Source: Jiulongibacter sp024742395 (GTDB lineage Bacteria; Bacteroidota; Bacteroidia; Cytophagales; Spirosomataceae). From it: DNA of 64,000 bases. Of this stretch, positions 44,824-54,729 are shown one piece after another (position 1 is the stretch's first letter; each line of letters begins with the position of its first letter). The notes beneath the pieces are model-generated. The model did not search any database and had not been told where the DNA came from. It saw only the letters and a list, made by a program, of their open reading frames with translations. The stretch covers positions 5,022,001 to 5,086,000 of the forward strand of contig OZ252236.1 of assembly GCA_965249455.1 (NCBI GenBank), read 5' to 3'. The translations under genes and the position numbers were made by a program.

Positions 44824-47181
44824 TTATTCATTTCTCAAACTATCAACAGGATTCATTAATGATGTTTTTATCACTTGAAAGCCAATGGTAAATAGTGTAA
44901 TCATAACAGATCCTATGGCGGTCATAATAAAAACTCCCCAACTGATATTAATTCTGTAAGTATATTTTTGTAGCCACTCAGTCATGAAGTACCATGAAAC
45001 AGGAGCTGCAATCAAACATGCCAACAGAACCAAAACAAGAAACTCTCTGGTCAACAGCTGTAAGAGACTGCCTACCGATGCACCCAATACCTTACGAATA
45101 CCAATCTCTTTGGTACGTTGCTCTGCAACGAAACTAGCTAAACTAAATAGACCTATACTTGATATAAATATTCCAATGAAAGTGAAAAATAAAGAGAGTT
45201 TGCTCAGCATTGCCTCCGTCTTGTATTCACTTTTAAAAACATCTTCAAGCAGAGTATACTCAAACGGATAATCAATGTGATTTTTATCAAAAGCAGCTTT
45301 CACTTGTGCAATCTGATTAGCCAAATTATCATTATCACTTAATTTTATATAGTAATGCTGACCCACATTTTCAGAGTACATCATAACTAAAGGCTGTATT
45401 TTAGACTGCAAATTATCGTTATGAAAATCGTCCAAAACACCAATAATACGCCCCTCTCCATTCCACATTTTTAGCTTTTGACCTATGACATTTTCAAGTG
45501 AATACCCCATGAGATTCATAGCCGTGGAATTAATTATATAATTTGAAGAGTCTGTATTACTGTTAAAATTCCTGCCAGCCAGCATTCTGATTTCCATAGT
45601 AGGTATAAACTCAGAATCACATCGAAAAATTTTAAAAATCGTAGACGAGTTGGCAGGCTTTCCATTCCAAACTGGATCTGTGGTAGTAATAGGAATAGTG
45701 AAAACATTACTTCCCGCAAAAGTCATATTCTTCACAAATGGCAATTGCCTTACATCATTCTTTAAACCTTCATAGTGTTTAACAATTTCATCATTTTGAT
45801 TAATTACTAGTATATTATTCTTATTAAACCCCAGGTTCTTCTTATTGATAAAATCCATTTGTTTGTAAACTAATACACTCCCTATCACCAGAAGAATAGC
45901 TGTTGAAAATTGACCTGTTACTAAAATTTTACGGAGCAAGGCACCATTCGAATTTATAGAAACTCCGCCCTTCAGTGCCTTTATAGGCTTTACTTTAGAA
46001 AACCTATACGCCGGATAACTCCCTGCCACTAACCCCGTAATAACAGTAAGGATAATTAAGGCTAAAAGAAAAGCTGGATCAATTGGCATCAGCGAAATTG
46101 ATTTGCCTGTTACCTGATTAAAAAGCGGCATAGATAGAAATAATAGAAAGAAAGCCAGAATCATGGATATACATGAAGTTATAATTGCTTCAGAAATAAA
46201 CTGAACAACCAAACTGGACTTCAATGCTCCTACTGATTTTCTTACCCCTATTTCTTTTCCCCTTATAGTGGATTTAGCTATAGATATATTAATAAAATTT
46301 ATACATGCCATGGCCAGAATAAACAAGGCTATTAAGCCAAAAAGGGTTACTTGCCATATTTTCCCACCTACATTTTTACCGTTTTCAAAATCACTATGTA
46401 GCCTTAGTTTTGAGTATTGATAAATGAAAGGAGAGGTAGTACATTGGCCGCAATTCTTTTGTATCAAACCCGATATTTTTCTATTTACCTGTTCCTTCAT
46501 TTTGTAGGACTTAAGCATCAATAGCGTAGAAATAGCCCCACTTTGCCAATTTTGCGTCCAGGGATTCTCCTTTAAATAAAGTTCTATCGGGAGTACATAG
46601 TCAACTCGTAAAGATGAGTTATCAGGAACATCATTAAAAACACTATTGACTTGCAAGGTATGTTTAGAGCCTACAATGAGCATTTTACCTATAGGATCTT
46701 CATTTTTAAACAGCTTTTCAGATAACTTTTTTGATATCGAAACAGAATTGACTCCACTTAAAGGCACCTCCTTACTCCCGTTTATAATATTGAAGCTTAA
46801 AATCTTAAAGAACGCAGAATCAGCATAAATTCCATTTTCTATAAAGCTTTCGGTTTCATGTTTAATTAACAGATCGGTTGGAAAACTTTGATGAGACACC
46901 AATTCTACTTCTGGTATTTCATTTTTTATTGCCTCTTTTAATTTGGATGGAGTCGCAGGATAAGTTTCTACTTTCCCATCTTCATAGGTATTATTTACGA
47001 GTACTTTAAAAATTCTGTCTGTATTAGAATAGTGTTTATCAAAAGATAACTCATCCCATATCCATAAACCAATGAGAAGAGTTACAGTCATTCCAACAGC
47101 AAGTCCACTTATATTAATCAAAGAATAAAGTCTATTTCTGACTATATTTCTCCAGGCTATTTTAATATAGTTACGTATCAT
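44824..47181 (-). CDS. FtsX/MacB-type ABC permease, paralogue F
   Basis: A 785-residue permease. I place the start at the ATG at 47181 so that it opens MIRNYIKIAWRN like the other paralogues; the frame also allows a 9-residue extension from 47208. Coupling motifs are IRGKEIGVRKSVGALKSS and RTKEIGIRKVLGAS. The first periplasmic core has a CGQC pair (KNCGQCTTSP), a Cys-x-x-Cys not seen in the sister proteins, which could form a disulfide or bind metal. The tail is NPVDSLRNE. It lies 68 bp after paralogue G. Confidence 0.87.
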   Translation of the reverse strand: MIRNYIKIAWRNIVRNRLYSLINISGLAVGMTVTLLIGLWIWDELSFDKHYSNTDRIFKVLVNNTYEDGKVETYPATPSKLKEAIKNEIPEVELVSHQSFPTDLLIKHETESFIENGIYADSAFFKILSFNIINGSKEVPLSGVNSVSISKKLSEKLFKNEDPIGKMLIVGSKHTLQVNSVFNDVPDNSSLRVDYVLPIELYLKENPWTQNWQSGAISTLLMLKSYKMKEQVNRKISGLIQKNCGQCTTSPFIYQYSKLRLHSDFENGKNVGGKIWQVTLFGLIALFILAMACINFINISIAKSTIRGKEIGVRKSVGALKSSLVVQFISEAIITSCISMILAFFLLFLSMPLFNQVTGKSISLMPIDPAFLLALIILTVITGLVAGSYPAYRFSKVKPIKALKGGVSINSNGALLRKILVTGQFSTAILLVIGSVLVYKQMDFINKKNLGFNKNNILVINQNDEIVKHYEGLKNDVRQLPFVKNMTFAGSNVFTIPITTTDPVWNGKPANSSTIFKIFRCDSEFIPTMEIRMLAGRNFNSNTDSSNYIINSTAMNLMGYSLENVIGQKLKMWNGEGRIIGVLDDFHNDNLQSKIQPLVMMYSENVGQHYYIKLSDNDNLANQIAQVKAAFDKNHIDYPFEYTLLEDVFKSEYKTEAMLSKLSLFFTFIGIFISSIGLFSLASFVAEQRTKEIGIRKVLGASVGSLLQLLTREFLVLVLLACLIAAPVSWYFMTEWLQKYTYRINISWGVFIMTAIGSVMITLFTIGFQVIKTSLMNPVDSLRNE

Positions 47182-47249
47182 AATTCTAGTTTTTAATGCA
47201 TTTCGCATTGTTATAAGTAATATGTCTCTTTCTCACTTCTACGATCATC

Positions 47250-49652
47250 CTATTCACTTCTTAAGCTCTTGACAGGGTCCATTAATGCGGCTTTGATAGC
47301 CTGAAAACTCACTGTTAATAAAGTAATTAAAATTGCTCCCACACCGGCTAAAAGAAAAATCCACCAGGCCATATTGGTTCTGTAGGTATACCTGCTCAAA
47401 AAGGCATCCATGCCCCACCAAGCCAAAGGCACAGCTATAAACATGGAGATGCACACTAACCACACGAAGTCTTTTGAAAGCATGGCCCAAAGATTTGGTA
47501 CAGAGGCCCCCAGAACTTTTCTTACTCCTATTTCTTTGGTACGTTGCTCTGCTACAAACGAAGCCAGACCGAATAAACCTAAACAACTGATCAGAATAGC
47601 CAGCACAGTAAATACACTTGCCAGAGAACCAATGCGTTCTTCCATGGCGAATTTCCGGCCATATTCTTCGTCAATAAACTGATAGTCAAAGGGAAGGCTA
47701 GGAAAATGCTCCTTAAAAACCCTTTCTATTGTAGTCAGATTTTCTTTGGCAGACTTCTCTGGATTTAACCTAAGGTTATAAAAATTAGAATTCTCATACC
47801 GGTCAAAAGCATAGATAGCCTGTTTTACCGGCTCGTAAGGCGACTGGGCAATGATATCATCAACCACTCCCACAATAACCATAGGAGGGTCTGTGCTTTC
47901 TTCGTTATCGTCTCTTAACTGCAGACCTATAACATCCGTCTTGCCTATGTATTTTACAAAGGTCTTGTTCACAAGAATGGCATTAGAGTCTGTCGACAAT
48001 TCTCTTGACAAATCTCTCCCTGCAATAATTTTCATTCCTAATGATTTGGCAAACTCCGGAGAGACTTCAGTCCAGGCAAAATCTTCCTGAAAGCCTTCAG
48101 GTTTACCTTCCCATAAAAAACCAGAACGGTTAGAATAGACGTCTGTAGTGGGGCTACTGCTGGTAGACATCTCCACCACAGCACCACTGTTAAGAAACTG
48201 AGTTCTCATAAAATCTGCCTTACCACTGAACTCAGTAGACATGGCGGGTAATTGAACCATTCCTTCTTTATTATAACCAATAGGTCTGTTCTTTGTATGA
48301 TTTATCTGCCTCATGACTAAGGAGGTACCTATAATCAAGGCGATAGATACGGTAAATTGCATAACCACCATCACCTTTCTTGGAATGGCCGCTAGTTTAC
48401 CTGCCTTAAATGTCCCTTTAAGAACCTTAACGGGCTGAAAGGAAGAAAGATACAGTGCAGGGTAACTGCCAGAAATTATAGCCGTAAAAGCAATAAAACT
48501 AAGGCTAGTCAGCCAAAAAGTACCCTTCAGCCATGGAAACTCAATTTGTTTGTCGGCCAGATCATTAAAGGGATTCAAGAAGAGTAAAACCAAAATCAAG
48601 GCAATAACAAAGGCCAAAACCACCACCAAAAAAGATTCGCTTAGAAATTGATAAATTAATTGAGTTCGTAAAGAACCTATAGACTTTCTTATCCCCACTT
48701 CTTTAGCTCTTTTCTCTGATCGGGCTGTGCTCAAATTCATGAAATTAATACAGGCCAAGAACAGCACAAAAAACCCTATGACTCCAAAGAGCCAAACCAA
48801 TTGAATTCTGCCACCGGCTTGTACACCATTCTCAAACAATGATCTCAGATACCAATCTTTCATGGGATGTAAAATCAACGTTGGGTTATAGTCCTGAAAA
48901 TCTTCTCCGGCTGCATCGTATTTTGCCTTGGCAATTATTTTAGAAACCCCTTCTACAGTCTGATTCTCTTTCACCTGAGCAAACAACTGAAATGAATTGT
49001 TCCCCCAGCTATCCATTGAATTCTTAACCCATTCATTCTCTGCTACATATTGATCCCAGGGCATTAAATAATGGGTATCATAAAAGCTCGTATTGAATGG
49101 AAAATCTTCATAAACTGCCGTCACCTTCATATCGGTTCGGTTATTGACTTTTACGATTTCCCCTATCGCATCCTTTTCACCAAAAAGAGCTTTTGCCGTG
49201 GAAGCAGAAAGCATAATTGACTTCATCTCTTTTAAGCCCTGCTTTTGGCCCGCAATGACCTTTACGTCAAACATCTCTGGCCCGGCACTCTGCATATAAT
49301 TACCCGTCTTGTTTATTGTAATATCGCCTGCTCTTAAGTATCGAGACTGTGTCCAGGTACTCATTACTATATGCTCAAAATACTGGTTGTAATTATTTTT
49401 TAACTCAAACTCTAATGGACGCGGTATGGCCTGACCAGTACTTACTGAGCCATTAAAAGTCTGACTCTGCCAAAACTGACCTATTTTATCCTTTTTAGAA
49501 AAATAGCTATCATGTGTAAGCTCACCGCTTACCCAAAGGCCGATCATGATGGTCACAGCCATCCCTAAAGCTAAGCCTAAGACATTGATAAGTGAATAGG
49601 TAGGGTGATTCAGAAGATTTCTCCAGGCTATTTTAATGTAGTTTTTAAGCAT
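47250..49652 (-). CDS. FtsX/MacB-type ABC permease, paralogue G (operon head)
   Basis: An 800-residue permease, first gene of the G-F-E block. The N-terminus is MLKNYIKIAWRNLLNHPTY with a helix LGLALGMAVTIMIGLWV. Coupling motifs are EKRAKEVGIRKSIGSLRTQ and RTKEIGVRKVLGAS. The tail reads DPVKSLRSE, the version echoed in the nearby relic. It has its own sigma-54-like promoter and dyad pair in the 178 bp after paralogue H, so this block can be transcribed apart from the adaptor operon. The leader is short, about 23 bases. Confidence 0.88.
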   Translation of the reverse strand: MLKNYIKIAWRNLLNHPTYSLINVLGLALGMAVTIMIGLWVSGELTHDSYFSKKDKIGQFWQSQTFNGSVSTGQAIPRPLEFELKNNYNQYFEHIVMSTWTQSRYLRAGDITINKTGNYMQSAGPEMFDVKVIAGQKQGLKEMKSIMLSASTAKALFGEKDAIGEIVKVNNRTDMKVTAVYEDFPFNTSFYDTHYLMPWDQYVAENEWVKNSMDSWGNNSFQLFAQVKENQTVEGVSKIIAKAKYDAAGEDFQDYNPTLILHPMKDWYLRSLFENGVQAGGRIQLVWLFGVIGFFVLFLACINFMNLSTARSEKRAKEVGIRKSIGSLRTQLIYQFLSESFLVVVLAFVIALILVLLFLNPFNDLADKQIEFPWLKGTFWLTSLSFIAFTAIISGSYPALYLSSFQPVKVLKGTFKAGKLAAIPRKVMVVMQFTVSIALIIGTSLVMRQINHTKNRPIGYNKEGMVQLPAMSTEFSGKADFMRTQFLNSGAVVEMSTSSSPTTDVYSNRSGFLWEGKPEGFQEDFAWTEVSPEFAKSLGMKIIAGRDLSRELSTDSNAILVNKTFVKYIGKTDVIGLQLRDDNEESTDPPMVIVGVVDDIIAQSPYEPVKQAIYAFDRYENSNFYNLRLNPEKSAKENLTTIERVFKEHFPSLPFDYQFIDEEYGRKFAMEERIGSLASVFTVLAILISCLGLFGLASFVAEQRTKEIGVRKVLGASVPNLWAMLSKDFVWLVCISMFIAVPLAWWGMDAFLSRYTYRTNMAWWIFLLAGVGAILITLLTVSFQAIKAALMDPVKSLRSE

Positions 49653-49686
49653 GCTTGTTTCTTATTAATTTTCTTCTTTCTTCAAG

Positions 49687-49702
49687 TTCACACACCATGC
49701 CA
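49687..49702 (-). promoter_or_regulatory. Sigma-54-like promoter of the G-F-E permease block
   Basis: On the minus strand: TGGCATGGTGTGTGAA, with -24 GG and -12 GA after 10 bp. The predicted start is near 49676. The -12 part is the weakest of the five, but the distance to the dyad at 49757 is exactly 56 bp, as at two other loci. Confidence 0.5.
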
Positions 49703-49756
49703 TGATCATAAATGATTGACTATGTTCTATTTACGATAGCTACACGACTCCAAATT

Positions 49757-49792
49757 TGTTCACTATCGAACATTTCCACTTGATTTCGTACA
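49757..49792. promoter_or_regulatory. Paired dyads upstream of permease G
   Basis: A clear dyad TGTTCA-CTAT-CGAACA at 49757-49772. Twenty bases on lies a weak second site CACTTG-ATTT-CGTACA at 49777-49792, in which only the CGTACA half is good. A 6-bp hairpin (AAGCCC/GGGCTT, 49798-49812) lies between this and the paralogue H stop; it has no T run. Confidence 0.62.
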
Positions 49793-49830
49793 GCATGAAG
49801 CCCTGGGGGCTTACTCATTCCTTTAACTTT

Positions 49831-52233
49831 CTACTCAATCCTCATGGCATTCACCTGATTAGCTAAAGCAGCTCTAATAGAATGATAAGCTACTGCCAGC
49901 ATAGTCAGAAAGAGCACCAACATAGCTGAATAAGCAAACACCATCGGATTAATAGAAGTACGGTAAGTGAAAGTATCTAACCAACTATCTAAAAAATAGT
50001 AAGAGATAGGAAAGGCCAGAAGACAAGAAATACCTACTAAAATGAAAAAGCTTTTGGCCAGTAAGAACACGATTTGATGACTCTCTGCTCCCATTACTTT
50101 TCTAACTGCAATTTCCTTTTTACGCTGCTGAGTTGTATAGGCTATTAAACCTAATAAACCCAAGAAAGCTAAAACGATAGTTAAGCCAGAGAAAGTAGAG
50201 AATAATTGCCCTCTTTTTTGATCTACTTCAAACTGAGCCTTGAAGTCCTCTTCCGCAAAAGAATACTCCATAGGTTCTTTAGGAAAGGACTTTTTATAGA
50301 TTTTCTCGATAGCCGCTACCGAATTGGCAATGTCAGTGCCATCAACTTTAAACTGCATTGAGCCATTATTATGCGTGTAGGTAAGCATAAGTGGTTCTAT
50401 CGGATTATAAATAGACCTCATGTGAAAGTCTTTCACTACACCTATCACATATAAATACGGCTCTGCATCGTTCCCCTGATTTTTAATTCGTTTTCCAATG
50501 GCTCCTGAACCCCAGTTCATTTTACGAACGAAAGTCTCATTCACTAATACATTGATACAAGAATCCGGCCTGTCAGAGAGCCTGAACTGTCGACCTTCAG
50601 CCATTTCTATCCCAAAGTTATCCAGGTAATTTTCATCTATACCGAAATTATCTATTCCCTGCGAAATGAAACCTCCTTCTGTTTCTACTTCAAATAGATT
50701 GTAGTTCTGACCCGAGGTTCCCGGCGTATAATAAGAAGTAGAAACCTGCTTAATTTTGGGATTTTGAAGAGCCTCATTTTTAATAAATTCTAAAGTGCCC
50801 ACATTTCTACTTTCTATAAAAGGAAGCGAGAGCACCATTATATTTTCTTTGTCATAGCCTAAATCTCTGTTTTGCAGAAAACTTAATTGATTGTATATAA
50901 TCCAGGTGGAAATAAGCATGATAATAGAAACTGTAAACTGAACTACCACCAGGCTTTTGCGTAGTCCGGCATTTGATGATGCTTTTGAAAGTTTACCTTT
51001 CAGAACAACCAATGGATTAAATTTTGATAGAAAAAATGCGGGATAACTACCGCCAATAAATCCCGCAAGCAAAACGATGCCTAGGGTGTAGATCAGCGTT
51101 AGCGGCTGAAGCAGATAAGAGAAAGAAAACGTTTTACCTGAAATCTCATTAAAAGAAGGTAAAAGCAAAGCTATAAACAGTAAACTCAGGGCAAAAGACA
51201 AGAAAGAAAGCAACATGGATTCTGTTAAAAACTGAGCAATGAGTTGCCCCTGCACTGAGCCCGAAACTTTTCGAATCCCTATTTCTTTGGCCCGTCTGGC
51301 TGAGCGGGCCGTGGTGAGGTTCATATAATTTATACAGGCAATTAATAGTAGCAATACTGCAATCGCAGAAAAAGTATAGATGTAATTTATGTTTCCTAAT
51401 GGCTCTGGTTCGTACTTCAGCTTGCTTTTTAAATGAATATCTGTAATGGCTTGTGTATGATAGGTCATCGTCACCCCGAATGGCTCAAAAATAGATTGCT
51501 GATACTTAGGATAGATATCTGTAAGCTTTTTCTCGAAAGATGAAGGCTCAAAACCCGGTTTTAAGAGTACATAAGTAAGAGCCCCGAAATTACCCCATTG
51601 GCCGGGTCTGTTCAGAAAGTCTAGTGTGGAAATAGAAATAAGTGAATTAAAAAGGACATGTGAATTTTCGGGCACATCTTCTATAACTCCGGTAACCTTA
51701 TAAACAGCTGTACCTTCTCCTTCTAAAGATTTACCCAAGGCCTCCTCGGGCTTACCGAAAAACTTAAGAGCTGTTGATTTAGTTAATACAATATTATTTG
51801 GCCCTTCGAGTGCTGTTTTGGGGTCTCCCACTATAAATGGATGCGTAAAAACTGCGAATGCATTGCTATCAGCAAAAAACACCTTCTCAATATATAACTC
51901 CTTTCCATTGTTTTTCAACAAGGTGTTTTCATTGCCCGGCAAATACCTGACGGCTTGTTCTACCTCACTGTAATCAGTCATAAGTGCCGGCCCCATAACC
52001 ATAGGACTAATGGCCACCATGTCTGTTTTATCCGGCTCAACAAGTTCAGAACTTATTCGGTAAATTCTGTCTCCTTTTTCATGGTAATTGTCAAAACTCA
52101 ATTCGTCTTTGACATAATAAAACAAGAGCAAACTAAAGGTTAGCCCTATAGTCAAACTGAGAATGTTCAGAGCGGTGAAACTCTTATCCATTAAGAGATT
52201 TCTCCAAGCTATTTTAATGTAATTCTTAAGCAT
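49831..52233 (-). CDS. FtsX/MacB-type ABC permease, paralogue H
   Basis: An 800-residue permease, last of the adaptor-ATPase-J-I-H run. Coupling motifs are ARRAKEIGIRKVSGSVQGQ and QRKKEIAVRKVMGAES; the second has Ala where the others have Gly (KEIAVRK). The tail NQVNAMRIE is also unlike the usual NPVxSLRSE. These two C-terminal changes may mean looser or different ATPase contact. Its start and leader match those of paralogue J. It begins 37 bp after paralogue I. Confidence 0.87.
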   Translation of the reverse strand: MLKNYIKIAWRNLLMDKSFTALNILSLTIGLTFSLLLFYYVKDELSFDNYHEKGDRIYRISSELVEPDKTDMVAISPMVMGPALMTDYSEVEQAVRYLPGNENTLLKNNGKELYIEKVFFADSNAFAVFTHPFIVGDPKTALEGPNNIVLTKSTALKFFGKPEEALGKSLEGEGTAVYKVTGVIEDVPENSHVLFNSLISISTLDFLNRPGQWGNFGALTYVLLKPGFEPSSFEKKLTDIYPKYQQSIFEPFGVTMTYHTQAITDIHLKSKLKYEPEPLGNINYIYTFSAIAVLLLLIACINYMNLTTARSARRAKEIGIRKVSGSVQGQLIAQFLTESMLLSFLSFALSLLFIALLLPSFNEISGKTFSFSYLLQPLTLIYTLGIVLLAGFIGGSYPAFFLSKFNPLVVLKGKLSKASSNAGLRKSLVVVQFTVSIIMLISTWIIYNQLSFLQNRDLGYDKENIMVLSLPFIESRNVGTLEFIKNEALQNPKIKQVSTSYYTPGTSGQNYNLFEVETEGGFISQGIDNFGIDENYLDNFGIEMAEGRQFRLSDRPDSCINVLVNETFVRKMNWGSGAIGKRIKNQGNDAEPYLYVIGVVKDFHMRSIYNPIEPLMLTYTHNNGSMQFKVDGTDIANSVAAIEKIYKKSFPKEPMEYSFAEEDFKAQFEVDQKRGQLFSTFSGLTIVLAFLGLLGLIAYTTQQRKKEIAVRKVMGAESHQIVFLLAKSFFILVGISCLLAFPISYYFLDSWLDTFTYRTSINPMVFAYSAMLVLFLTMLAVAYHSIRAALANQVNAMRIE

Positions 52234-52270
52234 AGTTTTTCAGTTTTGTGTTTTGACTATTTAAAAGGTG

Positions 52271-54727
52271 CTATTCATTTTTAAGGCTATTAACCGGATT
52301 CATTAAAGCAGCATTGATGCTTTTATAACTGATAATCAAAAAGGTGGTCAATAGTGTTGTCATACCCGCAACTACAAAAATCCACCACTCAATATTTATT
52401 CTGTATTCAAAGTCCTGAAGCCACATATCCATCAAATAATAACCAAGCGGAAAAGCAATCAATAAAGAAATAGAGACCAGTTTGAAGAAATCCCTGGTCA
52501 GCATTGTCACGATTTGAACAACAGAAGAACCCAGTGCTTTTCTTATTCCTATCTCTTTGAATCGTTGATCGGCAGTAAAGGTTACTAAGCCGAGAAGTCC
52601 GAGACAAGCAACAAAAATGGTAAGCATCGCAAAGACTCTAAGTACCTTATTCATATTGGCCTCTTTCTGGTAAGTTTCATTAAATAACTCATCCAAAAAC
52701 GCATATTTGAACTCATTCCCTGAACCATAGGCGACCCATTTTTCTTCCATACTTTTTAATAAAGCAGAAAGATCTGAAGTGCTGGTTTTAACTATTAGGC
52801 TATAGTAAGGATTAATTGACATCATAAGAGGTTCTATCGGCTCCCTTAAAGAACGAGCATTGAAATCCTTTACAACCCCTATTACCGTAATGGTTTCTCT
52901 TCCTCCTTGTAAGTCAGTTAGTTTTCTGAATGTCTTTCCAATTGGCTCATCACTAATACCAAAAACTTTGGCGGCAGTTTCATTTATTATCACATTTGAT
53001 GTTTCATCTCCATACTCTTTCGAAAAATTTCTACCCGCTACCAGTTTCATCCCCATGGTTTCAATGTATTCCTCATCTATACCGTACTCCATTATACGCC
53101 GAGTAAACTCAGCGTTTTCTCCGGCTTCAATGGTTTGAGAGCCCGTATCTGTAGGGCCTGCCGGGATGTATGCAGATTTGCTTATTTTTTGAATTCTTGA
53201 ATCCTTCAACAATTCTTCTTTGTAAGCATCTAGTTTATTTCCCAGTTTCCCGGCGTCTCTAAGTACAATTAATTGTTCACGTTCATAGCCTACATCTTTA
53301 CTTTGAATGAAATTCATTTGTGTATTCACCACCAATACACCAATTATTAGACAGGCTGATATAGTGAATTGAAAAACAACTAAAGAGCTTCTAACTCCTT
53401 TGCTACTGCCTACGCTAAAACGTTTTTTGAGAGATTCTATAGGCTTAAAAGATGACATAAAGAAAGCAGGATACCCACCCGCTAACAGACTTACCAAGAG
53501 GGTTAGAAGGACAAAAGAAAGTAAAACTTGAGGAATCATCAATGATTTGATTTCCAATGCCTTGCCAGCTAATTCATTAAAATAAGGCAGAGCCAATTTC
53601 ATTATTAACAGACCAAGTAACATGGCTACCAACGTTGAGATAAATGACTCCGATAAGAACTGAAAAATGAGCTGCTTTTTATCAGAGCCAAGCACCTTTC
53701 GCATACCTATTTCTTTTAACCTTTTTGAAGCACCGGCGGTTGAAAGATTCATAAAGTTTACACAAGCTATAAGTAGCATAAATAGGGCAATGGCTCCAAA
53801 AATGTATACCATCTTGATGTCTCCACCAGCTTCAAACTCTCCCACTCCTTTAAAATCGGAGTACAGATGAATCTCTCGAAGTGGCTGCAATAAAAAAGAT
53901 AAAGAATTGCCTGAAGATAGAAATTCATCAAAATTCATCCCTAAGGCTTGCTCCATCTGTCCACTCATGTGCTTGCTGACAATTCGAGGTAGTTTTGACT
54001 CAAGAACCTCTGGTTCGGCAGATTTATCTAACAAAAGATATGTAGCATAGCTTCCAGATAACCACTGAGGCTTTTTCGATTCCTCAATACCCAACATAGA
54101 AGCAAAGAAGTCAAAATGAAAGTGAGAGTTTTCAGGAATATCTTCAGTTACTCCGGTTACAGTGTATAACCCACCTAAATCAATATGCCCGTTATCGTAG
54201 TATCCAATATCCTGAATATCCAGCACTTTACCCATCGGATCCTTTTCTCCAAAATACATCTTTGCCTGCTTTTCTGTCAGAATAACAGTATTTGGTTTTG
54301 TTAAAGCTTTTTCCGCATTTCCTTTTAAAAGAGGTAGTGTGAAAATGTCAAAGAAATTAGGGTCTACGAATGCCAAGGTGCCCTTATTTAAGATTTGCTT
54401 ATTGATATTAACCTTGACATCGGTATAGACTTTACCTACTCTTGTGGCATCTTCTACACCGGGTAATTCAGCTTTTAAAGTTGCCGCAACGGGGGGCATT
54501 ACATTAGATTCATGGATAATTTCATTACCCATTTTTCCATCCAGATTGACTCGGACAATTCTATCGGCTTTAGTATTGTACGCATCGTAACTGAGCTCAT
54601 CTGCTACAAAAAGTGCAATGATCAAACAGGTGGCGATTCCGATGGCCAAACCAATAACATTGATTGAAAACATGACCTTGTTCTTGGCCAAAGACCTAAA
54701 AGCAACTTTAATGTAATTGCGTATCAT
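52271..54727 (-). CDS. FtsX/MacB-type ABC permease, paralogue I
   Basis: The longest paralogue, 818 residues. Coupling motifs are SKRLKEIGMRKVLGSDKKQ and RFKEIGIRKALGSSV; the tail is NPVNSLKNE. The first periplasmic core carries an insertion around DIQDIGYYDNGHIDLGG that its neighbours lack. It begins 2 bp after the stop of paralogue J, so the two are tightly coupled and likely made in equal amounts. Confidence 0.88.
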   Translation of the reverse strand: MIRNYIKVAFRSLAKNKVMFSINVIGLAIGIATCLIIALFVADELSYDAYNTKADRIVRVNLDGKMGNEIIHESNVMPPVAATLKAELPGVEDATRVGKVYTDVKVNINKQILNKGTLAFVDPNFFDIFTLPLLKGNAEKALTKPNTVILTEKQAKMYFGEKDPMGKVLDIQDIGYYDNGHIDLGGLYTVTGVTEDIPENSHFHFDFFASMLGIEESKKPQWLSGSYATYLLLDKSAEPEVLESKLPRIVSKHMSGQMEQALGMNFDEFLSSGNSLSFLLQPLREIHLYSDFKGVGEFEAGGDIKMVYIFGAIALFMLLIACVNFMNLSTAGASKRLKEIGMRKVLGSDKKQLIFQFLSESFISTLVAMLLGLLIMKLALPYFNELAGKALEIKSLMIPQVLLSFVLLTLLVSLLAGGYPAFFMSSFKPIESLKKRFSVGSSKGVRSSLVVFQFTISACLIIGVLVVNTQMNFIQSKDVGYEREQLIVLRDAGKLGNKLDAYKEELLKDSRIQKISKSAYIPAGPTDTGSQTIEAGENAEFTRRIMEYGIDEEYIETMGMKLVAGRNFSKEYGDETSNVIINETAAKVFGISDEPIGKTFRKLTDLQGGRETITVIGVVKDFNARSLREPIEPLMMSINPYYSLIVKTSTSDLSALLKSMEEKWVAYGSGNEFKYAFLDELFNETYQKEANMNKVLRVFAMLTIFVACLGLLGLVTFTADQRFKEIGIRKALGSSVVQIVTMLTRDFFKLVSISLLIAFPLGYYLMDMWLQDFEYRINIEWWIFVVAGMTTLLTTFLIISYKSINAALMNPVNSLKNE

Positions 54728-54729
54728 AA

